Below, piece by piece: positions 43,046-48,828 of a stretch of 48,828 nucleotides of DNA (within the stretch, counting starts at the first letter, position 1; the number at the start of each line of letters is the position of its first letter). The DNA lies in assembly GCF_036391795.1 (NCBI RefSeq), contig NZ_DASVZH010000230.1, forward strand, positions 1-48,828. Reading direction: 5' to 3'. A program made the position numbers and the translations under genes. The DNA is from Oryzihumus sp036391795 (GTDB taxonomy: Bacteria > Actinomycetota > Actinomycetes > Actinomycetales > Dermatophilaceae). The notes under the pieces were generated by a model that was not told the origin of the DNA, did no database searches, and saw only the letters and a list, made by a program, of their open reading frames with translations.

Positions 43046-43536
43046 CGCACACCCTCCAGCAGCCGGGCCATCCTGGCCCGCGCGTCGAACAGGTCCCGCT
43101 TGACCGCGCCCTCGGACCGGCCCAGGTGCGTGGCGACCTGGGCGACGCTCAGGTCGGCGAAGTAGTAGAGCAGCACCCCGGCCCGGAGCCGGTCCGGCAG
43201 CGCGAGCACGGCCTCACGGACGGTGAGCCGCTCGGCCTGGTCGGGTCCGGGCGCCGCCTCCTGCGGCGGGCGGCCCGCGGAGAACCGGTCGTATGCCGTG
43301 GCCTCCCGGCCGCGCCGGCGCCAGTGGTCACGCACCAGGTTCGCGGTCGTGGCGTAGAGCCAGGCCCGGGGCTCGTCCACCAGGTCCCAGTTGCGCATGA
43401 GCCGCACGAACGCCTCGGTCGCCAGGTCGTGTGCCAGGTCGGGGTCGCCGAGCAGGCGGGCCGCCCAGCCGGCGAGCAGCCCGTAGTGGGCGGCGTAGAC
43501 CTGCCGCACCGCCGCCTCGGTCGCCGCCGACTGCAC
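43042..43536 (-). CDS. ECF RNA polymerase sigma factor
   Basis: A 164-residue sigma-70 factor of the extracytoplasmic-function class. Region 2: VYAAHYGLLAGWAARLLGDPDLAHDLATEAFVRLMRNWDLVDEPRAWLYATTANLVRDHWRRRGRE. Region 4: AVLALPDRLRAGVLLYYFADLSVAQVATHLGRSEGAVKRDLFDARARM. I choose the GTG at 43536, which has GGGGAGGG six nt upstream; an ATG at 43599 would add 21 unconserved basic residues and its AAGGG sits only one nt away. Co-translated with the propeller protein. Confidence 0.9.
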   Translation of the reverse strand: MQSAATEAAVRQVYAAHYGLLAGWAARLLGDPDLAHDLATEAFVRLMRNWDLVDEPRAWLYATTANLVRDHWRRRGREATAYDRFSAGRPPQEAAPGPDQAERLTVREAVLALPDRLRAGVLLYYFADLSVAQVATHLGRSEGAVKRDLFDARARMARLLEGVR

Positions 43537-43670
43537 CTGCGTCCCTCCCCGGCGGTGGACGCGACGGCTCACCCGTGCCGGTGCCGTCGTCGTCTCCATG
43601 CCCTTGTGACGATTCTGGGCCCCTCACGGTTGGATGCGGCTCACCCGCTGCCACGGCGCGCCGTCGTGGC

Positions 43671-43676
43671 TAGGGT
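43671..43676 (+). promoter_or_regulatory. Leaderless-type -10 of the acyl-CoA synthetase gene
   Basis: TAGGGT followed by CGG, 6 nt before the ATG at 43683; no Shine-Dalgarno. Confidence 0.5.
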
Positions 43677-43682
43677 CGGCAC

Positions 43683-45419
43683 ATGGCCGAGGCCCACACC
43701 ACCTTCCGCGCCGCACGCGACCGGCTGCTGGCGCAGCGCACCGACTACGACGCGGCGCTGGCCGGCTACGAGCCGCCGCGCCCGGAGCACTTCAACTGGG
43801 CGCTGGACTGGTTCGACGCGGTCGCCGCCACGGCGGAGACCGGGCCGAGGACCGCGCTGTGGGTCATCGAGGAGGACGGCACCCAGGCACGGGTGACCTA
43901 TGCCGAGATGGCGCAGCGCTCCGCCCAGGTGGCGGCGTGGCTGCGCTCGCTGGGGGTGCGCCGCGGCGACCGGGTGCTGCTCATGCTGGGCAACCAGGTC
44001 GAGCTGTGGGAGACCATGCTGGCTGCCATCAAGCTGGGCGCCGTGGTCATCCCGGCCACCACGCTGCTGACCGCCGACGACCTCGTGGACCGGATCCGCC
44101 GCGGCGCGGTCCGGCACGTCGTCACCGGCGCGGCGCAGGCCGACCGGTTCGCCCAGGTGCCCGGGGACTACACGCGCATCGCCGTCGGCGAGGCCGGGAG
44201 CGGCTGGACGGCATACAGCGAGTCGCGGGCGTTCGCCGGCGACTTCGTCCCCGACGGCCCCACCCGGGGTGACGACACGCTGCTGCTCTACTTCACCTCC
44301 GGCACGACCGCGCAGCCCAAGCTGGTCGAGCACACCCACCTGTCCTACCCCGTGGGACACCTGTCGACGATGTACTGGGTCGGGCTGCAGCCCGGCGACG
44401 TGCACCTGAACATCTCCTCCCCGGGCTGGGCCAAGCACGCGTGGAGCTCGTTCTTCGCCCCGTGGAACGCCGAGGCGACGATCCTCGTGGTCAACCAGGC
44501 CCGGTTCGACGCCCCGGGGCTGCTGGCGGCGATGACGGCTGCCCAGGTGAGCACGTTCTGCGCCCCGCCGACGGTCTACCGCATGCTCATCCAGCAGGAC
44601 CTCGCCGCGTGGCGGGACCGGCTCTCGCTGCGGGAGATGGTCGGCGCCGGGGAGCCGCTCAACCCCGAGGTGATCGAGCAGGTGCGGGCAGCCCTGGGCA
44701 TCACCGTGCGCGACGGCTTCGGGCAGACCGAGACCACCGCCCAGGTCGGCAACACGCCCGGCCAGGAGGTCGTGCCCGGGTCGATGGGCCGGCCGCTGCC
44801 GGGCTACGACGTCGTGCTGCTCGACCCGGCCACCGGCGAGGAGCGCACGCAGCCCGGGCAGGAGGGCGAACTATGCCTGCGCCTGACCGGGCCGGGAGGG
44901 CGTCCGGTCGGGCTGATGGTCGGCTACCACGGCGACCGCGAGCGCACCGAGGAGGCGATGCGCGACAGCGCCTACCACACCGGCGACGTCGCGAGCCGGG
45001 ACGAGCGTGGCTGGATCACCTACGTCGGGCGCGCCGACGACGTGTTCAAGGCCTCGGACTACCGGATCAGCCCGTTCGAGCTGGAGTCGGTGCTCATCGA
45101 GCACCCCGCGGTCGCCGAGGCGGCCGTCGTGCCCTCGCCGGACCCGACCCGGCTGGCGGTGCCCAAGGCCTACGTGGTGCTGGCGCCCGGGCACGAACCC
45201 ACCGCGGAGACGGCGCGGGACATCCTGGCCTACTGCCGCGAGCACCTGGCGCCGTACAAGCGGGTACGGCGGATCGAGTTCGCCGAGCTGCCCAAGACCA
45301 TCTCGGGCAAGATCCGCCGCGTGGAGCTGCGCGGACGCGAGCAGCAGGCCCACGGCACGGGTCAGGACCCCACGAGCCGGGCCAGCGCGCAGGAGTTCTG
45401 GGAGTCCGACCTGGCCTGA
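43683..45419 (+). CDS. AMP-dependent acyl-CoA synthetase (medium-chain type)
   Basis: A 578-residue adenylate-forming enzyme that activates a carboxylic acid with ATP and loads it on CoA. Motifs: P-loop YFTSGTTAQPK (203-213), SSPGWAKHAWSSFFAPWNAEA, DGFGQTETT, the hinge YHTGDVASRDERGWITYVGRADDVFKASDYRISPFELE and the catalytic Lys in LPKTISGKIRRVEL. The ADDVFKASDYRI segment resembles medium-chain or acetyl-type synthetases (ACSM). The only plus-strand gene at this end; faces away from the ECF sigma gene with an 83-nt gap between the start of the ATG-extended sigma frame and this gene. Confidence 0.92.
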   Translation: MAEAHTTFRAARDRLLAQRTDYDAALAGYEPPRPEHFNWALDWFDAVAATAETGPRTALWVIEEDGTQARVTYAEMAQRSAQVAAWLRSLGVRRGDRVLLMLGNQVELWETMLAAIKLGAVVIPATTLLTADDLVDRIRRGAVRHVVTGAAQADRFAQVPGDYTRIAVGEAGSGWTAYSESRAFAGDFVPDGPTRGDDTLLLYFTSGTTAQPKLVEHTHLSYPVGHLSTMYWVGLQPGDVHLNISSPGWAKHAWSSFFAPWNAEATILVVNQARFDAPGLLAAMTAAQVSTFCAPPTVYRMLIQQDLAAWRDRLSLREMVGAGEPLNPEVIEQVRAALGITVRDGFGQTETTAQVGNTPGQEVVPGSMGRPLPGYDVVLLDPATGEERTQPGQEGELCLRLTGPGGRPVGLMVGYHGDRERTEEAMRDSAYHTGDVASRDERGWITYVGRADDVFKASDYRISPFELESVLIEHPAVAEAAVVPSPDPTRLAVPKAYVVLAPGHEPTAETARDILAYCREHLAPYKRVRRIEFAELPKTISGKIRRVELRGREQQAHGTGQDPTSRASAQEFWESDLA

Positions 45420-45438
45420 CGGCCCGGGCCGCGTCGCC

Positions 45439-46434
45439 TCAGCGGCGCGGGTTCGCCGACGCCTCGCTGACCTCGGGTGCGGGCACCTCGACCCCGACCG
45501 GGGTGCGGCGAGGCGCGGGGATGCGCAGGTAGGCCAGGCGCACGGCCTCGATCCGGTTGCGCGTGGTCCGCTCGAGGATCGCGCCGGCCATGACGAGGTT
45601 GAGCGCCACCAGGAAGCAGCCCACCGCGGCAATCAGGCTCGGGTAGCGCGGTACCAGCCCGGTGTGGACGTAGTCCGTGAGCACCGGCACCAGGAGGGCC
45701 ACGGCGCCGAGCGCCCAGGGCACCGCGAGACCGGTGAACGAGGCGAACGGCTTCCAGTCACGGAACAGCCGCAGGTTGCGCCGCAGGATGCGCACGCCGT
45801 CCCGGTAGGTGGACAGCTTGCTCTCGGAACCCTCGGGGCGCGACCCGTACGCGGTGCGCACCTCGTCGTACGTCACCCCGACGCTCGCGGCGTGCGCGTT
45901 GAGCTCGGCCTCGATCTCGAAGCCGCTGGCCATGCTCGGGAAGGTCTTGACGAAGCGCCGGCTGAAGCCGCGGTAGCCCGAGAGCGTGTCCTCCACGCGC
46001 AGGCCGAACAGCCGCTGGAAGACCCAGGTGAGCAACGCGTTGCCGAAGCGGTGGCCGGCCCGGTAGGCCTGCGCCGCGCCGGGTCCGGCGACCCGGGCTC
46101 CCACGACCATGTCGATCCCCTCGTCGAGGACCTTGGAGACGAGGACCGGCGCCGCCCCCGCGTCGTACGTGGCGTCGCCGTCGACCATGACGTAGCACTG
46201 CGCCTCGACGTCGGCGAAGAGCCGGCGCACGGCGTTGCCCTTGCCCGGGCGCGGCTCGAAGATCACCCGGGCGCCGGCTTCGGCGGCCCGCTCCGCGGTG
46301 GCGTCCGTCGAGGCGTTGTCGACCACGACCACCTCGCAGCCGGGCAGCGCCTCCCGGAAGCCGGCCACCACGTCGGCGATGGTGCGCTCCTCGTTGTGGC
46401 ACGGGACGATGACGGCAACGTTGGTGCCCGTCAC
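45439..46434 (-). CDS. Family 2 glycosyltransferase (DPM/GtrB-like)
   Basis: A 331-residue GT-A enzyme: VAVIVPCHNEERTIADVVAGF, VVVVDNASTDATAERA and the metal-binding MVDGDATYDAG are typical of polyprenyl-phosphate or dolichyl-phosphate sugar transferases. The later segment EDTLSGYRGFSRRFVKTFP is also characteristic. Two hydrophobic helices near the C-terminus (about 230-300) anchor it to the membrane. The GTG at 46434 makes a GTGA overlap with the following membrane protein gene, so they likely work together: sugar loading on a lipid carrier, then transfer outside. Confidence 0.9.
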   Translation of the reverse strand: MTGTNVAVIVPCHNEERTIADVVAGFREALPGCEVVVVDNASTDATAERAAEAGARVIFEPRPGKGNAVRRLFADVEAQCYVMVDGDATYDAGAAPVLVSKVLDEGIDMVVGARVAGPGAAQAYRAGHRFGNALLTWVFQRLFGLRVEDTLSGYRGFSRRFVKTFPSMASGFEIEAELNAHAASVGVTYDEVRTAYGSRPEGSESKLSTYRDGVRILRRNLRLFRDWKPFASFTGLAVPWALGAVALLVPVLTDYVHTGLVPRYPSLIAAVGCFLVALNLVMAGAILERTTRNRIEAVRLAYLRIPAPRRTPVGVEVPAPEVSEASANPRR

Positions 46435-47795
46435 GATGGTGTCTCCTCACGGTTGTGGGCTGCCAGCTCGGCGCGTTGGGCGAGGACGAGCAGCAGACCC
46501 AGGGAGCCGGCAATTCCCGGCCAGTAGACGTAGCGGAAGTCCGTGGCCGGCACCACGGGCGCGTAGCCCAGGACGTAGAGCGCGGCGGACAGACCGAGCA
46601 TCGCGATGACCGCACGGTAGGGCCCGCGGCGGCGGGCGCGGACCACCAGGGCAATGCCCACGGCCAGCCACAGCCACGCGCCGAACACGAACGGCACGTC
46701 CTCCTCGGCGAACGACTGCACGTAGTAGCGCAGGGCCTGGGCCATCCGGGGATGGTCGGTGACGATGCCCAGGTCGTTGGCGTCGACGCCCGGCTGCCAG
46801 GTGTCGCGGTGCTCGAACAGGAACAGCGAAAAGGCCTGCCAGCGGTAGGCCACATAGTCCCCGGCGTGGGCCTGCATCAGCCCCGGCCACGCCTTCTGGA
46901 TCTCGTCGTAGTGGGCTACTGCGGTGAACGGGCCGTTCTCCCCGGTGCCGTAACAGGTCCAGTAGGCGTTAACGAGGGAGTTCCGGCGCTGGCACAGGTG
47001 CTGGGCCTGCAGCAGCTTGGCCGTCAGGTCGGGGTCGAGGTGGGCGGCCTGGATGTCCGCCGGCGGGACCACGTGGATGATGTCGTCGATCATCACCTGC
47101 GCGAGCTGGTGGGTCTGCTGCGGCCGGGCCTGGGCGTCGACCAGGGCCTGCGTGCCCCAGGTCAGGGCGCCGACGGCCACGAGCACGGCCACGGGGGCGC
47201 GCCACCGTGAGCGCGGGAACCACGCGTGGGCGAGCAGGTAGAGCAGCGGCAGGATCGCGAAGACGCCGTTCTTGCGGACCATGAGGGCGTAGACCAGCAG
47301 CACGACGGCGAGGGGGACCAGCGTCCATCGCGCCCACGGGCTGCGGCGCCAGCGGCGCGCGAGCAGGCAGATGGCGGCCACCGCGAGCAGCGCCGCGGCG
47401 AGCTGGACGTCCTTCCAGATCACGCCGACGATGCCCACGACCTGGGGCAGCACCCCGATCGCGAGCGCCAGCAGGGCCAGCCCGAACGACCGCGTGGAAC
47501 GCAGCAGGACGAGGGCGACCGTCAGCAGCGCGGCCCACAGCACCACGACCTGCAGGACGAGCATCGAGGCCCACGTGCCGGTGACGGAGATCAGCCAGCC
47601 CCACAGCAGGCTCATCAGCGGCGGGTGCCAGTCGCTCAGCTGCACCTGGCCCAGCGCCTGCCTGAGCTGGTAGAGGGTGTCCGTGCTCATGAACCCCGGG
47701 GAGAACGTCCCGATCGTCCACCAGCACAGCGCCGCAGCCAGGAGGCAGAGCGCCACGGGCTGGGCGATGGCAGGCCACCGCCAGGCTCGTCTCAT
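46431..47795 (-). CDS. Polytopic GT-C-like membrane protein
   Basis: A 454-residue membrane protein with about ten helices. The first outside loop FSPGFMSTDTLYQLRQALGQVQLSDWHPPLMSLLWG carries an acidic residue and a DWHP motif as seen in GT-C-fold glycosyltransferases and DUF6020-like proteins. A large loop (about 225-345; DIIHVVPPADIQAAHLDPDLTAKLLQ ...) faces outside. It probably uses a polyprenyl-linked sugar made by the adjacent family 2 enzyme to decorate a surface polymer or protein; this is inference. ATG at 47795 with GAGAGAGAG upstream and a TATAAA box at 47886-47891. Confidence 0.8.
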   Translation of the reverse strand: MRRAWRWPAIAQPVALCLLAAALCWWTIGTFSPGFMSTDTLYQLRQALGQVQLSDWHPPLMSLLWGWLISVTGTWASMLVLQVVVLWAALLTVALVLLRSTRSFGLALLALAIGVLPQVVGIVGVIWKDVQLAAALLAVAAICLLARRWRRSPWARWTLVPLAVVLLVYALMVRKNGVFAILPLLYLLAHAWFPRSRWRAPVAVLVAVGALTWGTQALVDAQARPQQTHQLAQVMIDDIIHVVPPADIQAAHLDPDLTAKLLQAQHLCQRRNSLVNAYWTCYGTGENGPFTAVAHYDEIQKAWPGLMQAHAGDYVAYRWQAFSLFLFEHRDTWQPGVDANDLGIVTDHPRMAQALRYYVQSFAEEDVPFVFGAWLWLAVGIALVVRARRRGPYRAVIAMLGLSAALYVLGYAPVVPATDFRYVYWPGIAGSLGLLLVLAQRAELAAHNREETPS

Positions 47796-47885
47796 GGCTC
47801 TCTCTCCGTCCGGGCGGTCCTCCTGCGGCAGGTCGGCCCGTCCAGGGCCTGGCCGCGGTCCCCGCCGCGGCCGTATCAGCCCATG

Positions 47886-47891
47886 TTTATA
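47886..47891 (-). promoter_or_regulatory. -10 of the glycosyltransferase pair
   Basis: TATAAA on the minus strand within one of the most AT-rich spots of the window, about 90 nt before the start at 47795. A CTGACA lies 21 nt upstream, longer than the usual spacer. Confidence 0.4.
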
Positions 47892-47914
47892 GCACCCGAA
47901 ACCGGGAGCCCCTG

Positions 47915-48160
47915 TCAGGAACGGGTGAGGAAGCGCACGCAGGAGTCCACCGAGACCAGCTCGGGGTAGTCCTCCTCGTCGATGCGGGCCCCGCGCCCCG
48001 TGCTCAGCGTCTCGGCGAAGGCGAGGAAGTCCAGGGAGTCCAGCTCGAAGGCGTCCCTCAGGTCCTCCCCCGGCGCCAACGTGGCCGGGTCGGCGTCGGG
48101 GACCACCTTGTGCAACGCCCGCGCGACGAGGTCACGGGCGTCCTGCTCGGTCAGCGTCAT
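47915..48160 (-). CDS. Acyl carrier protein
   Basis: An 81-residue acidic helical protein with the phosphopantetheine site DLRDAFELDSLDFLAFAE (Ser42). It carries acyl groups as thioesters. Its ATG overlaps the E2-type acyltransferase stop by 4 nt (ATGA), so the two proteins are made together. It is not part of a fatty-acid synthase cluster here, and the SVDSCVRFL end differs from the housekeeping AcpM type; a dedicated carrier is likely. Confidence 0.88.
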   Translation of the reverse strand: MTLTEQDARDLVARALHKVVPDADPATLAPGEDLRDAFELDSLDFLAFAETLSTGRGARIDEEDYPELVSVDSCVRFLTRS

Positions 48161-48828
48161 GGCTCCTCCAGGGTGTGCAGCTGCCGGTCGACCTCGGCCA
48201 GGAAGCGGGACCCGACGAAGCCGTCGGTGGCGCGGTGGTCCGCGGCGAGGGTCACCCGCACGAGGGGCCGGACGCCGACCATGCCGTCCACCGCCCAGGG
48301 CCGCTCCAGCACCCGGCCCACCCCGACCAGGGCCACCTGCGGCGGGTGGATGACGCCGTGCACCAGGTCGACACCCTGCTCCCCGAGGTTGGTCACCGTG
48401 ATCGTCGGGTCGGTCAGCTCGGCCCGCCGCAGCCGCCGCGAGCGCGCCCGCTCGACGAGGTCGCGCAGCTGCGCCATGAGCTCCACGGCGGACAGGTCGT
48501 CGGCATCGTGGATCGCCGGCGCCACGATCCCCCCGCCGCGCAACGAGATCGCCACGCCGAGGTGCACCCCGTCACCCGGGCGGAAGGCGTCCTCGACCCA
48601 GAAGCCGTTGAGCTCGGGGTGCCTGGCCGCCGCCCGTGCCACCGCCCGCAGCACCAGCGCGGCCGGCACGATCCGCTGCGCCACGTCGAGCTCGCGGTTG
48701 CGGGCGCGCATCCACGCCAGCGGCTCCGACAGCTCGATGGTGGTCTCGAGGTAGTAGTGCGGCACCTCCCGGTTGGAGCGCGCCATCAGCCTGGCGATCG
48801 CCTGCCGCATCGGGTCGGTCGCGTTGCC
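48157..48828 (-). CDS. 2-oxoacid dehydrogenase E2-type acyltransferase, C-terminal part
   Basis: Gene cut by the right edge; 223 residues of the product are visible. It is the catalytic domain of dihydrolipoamide acyltransferases: DPMRQAIARLMARSNREVPHYYLETTIELS, NGFWVEDAFRPGDGVHLGVAISLRGGGIVAPAIHDAD, TITVTNLGEQGVDLVHGVIHPPQVALVGVGRV and the active site DHRATDGFVGSRFLAEV. Whether lipoyl and E1/E3-binding domains exist upstream cannot be seen. The coupled acyl carrier protein suggests that the acyl group is passed to the carrier rather than only to CoA. Confidence 0.9.
   Translation of the reverse strand, partial: GNATDPMRQAIARLMARSNREVPHYYLETTIELSEPLAWMRARNRELDVAQRIVPAALVLRAVARAAARHPELNGFWVEDAFRPGDGVHLGVAISLRGGGIVAPAIHDADDLSAVELMAQLRDLVERARSRRLRRAELTDPTITVTNLGEQGVDLVHGVIHPPQVALVGVGRVLERPWAVDGMVGVRPLVRVTLAADHRATDGFVGSRFLAEVDRQLHTLEEP

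Noticed and set aside
43537..43599. ATG at 43599 as start of the ECF sigma factor
   Set aside because: The added 21 residues are unconserved and the Shine-Dalgarno is badly spaced, while the GTG at 43536 has a strong one. An early start remains possible.

Overview
The window reads as a chromosomal segment of a very GC-rich actinobacterium. Support: strong G/C preference at third codon positions, many GTG starts, chains of 4-nt GTGA/ATGA gene overlaps, and actinobacteria-restricted families (SepH, DUF4193, DUF3710, DUF3159, DUF5998). From memory, the stretch dxs / RNA methyltransferase / APC permease / two TrkA proteins / DUF3159 / OB-fold / DUF3710 / dut / DUF4193 / suhB resembles the Mycobacterium tuberculosis Rv2682c-Rv2701c neighbourhood. 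A member of the Intrasporangiaceae/Dermatophilaceae group is my guess; the sequence alone does not prove it. I see no rRNA, tRNA, CRISPR array, insertion sequence, prophage or obvious pseudogene.

Layout, left to right. (1) 1-5042, plus strand: 3' end of a MurA-type enolpyruvyl transferase; 3-hydroxybutyrate dehydrogenase; an MHS-type MFS symporter; a GAF/PucR-type regulator, together a likely ketone-body or hydroxy-acid use module. (2) 5026-10563, minus: livK-livG-livF-livH-livM plus an alpha/beta hydrolase, all joined by short overlaps, with a perfect CRP-type site upstream. (3) 10787-15532, minus: dxs, a glycogen-debranching-type glucosidase, two small conserved proteins. (4) 15614-20094, minus: a CUT2 sugar ABC importer with an upstream ROK regulator. 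(5) 20316-23099, minus: aconitase behind an 18-bp palindromic operator. (6) 23154-28306: thioesterase, RNA methyltransferase and KimA-like permease on minus, divergent from two TrkA/RCK genes on plus, a likely potassium module. (7) 28421-41593: mostly minus-strand core genes (DUF3159, OB-fold, DUF3710, dut, DUF4193, suhB, ferrochelatase, TRIC-like channel, tdk, phosphodiesterase, DUF5998, GNAT-acyl-CoA synthetase fusion) with sepH and a 66-aa gene on plus. (8) 41645-43536, minus: an ECF sigma factor with a membrane-anchored Asp-box propeller protein. (9) 43683-48828: an acyl-CoA synthetase (plus), then a glycosyltransferase pair, an acyl carrier protein and a 2-oxoacid-dehydrogenase-type acyltransferase cut by the right edge.

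Beyond genes, two signals recur. The 8-mer GTATGCCG (either strand) occurs 19 times by hand count. Inside genes it is read in three different ways (TAT-GCC, GCA-TAC, GGC-ATA), each using an A/T-containing codon rare in this DNA, and four copies lie between genes; this points to selection at DNA level. Second, seven genes carry a TAGNNT hexamer only 6-8 nt before the start codon, the expected look of leaderless promoters. Gene starts were chosen by start-stop overlaps, Shine-Dalgarno sequences or these promoters; most very long opposite-strand reading frames are GC artefacts and are not reported.
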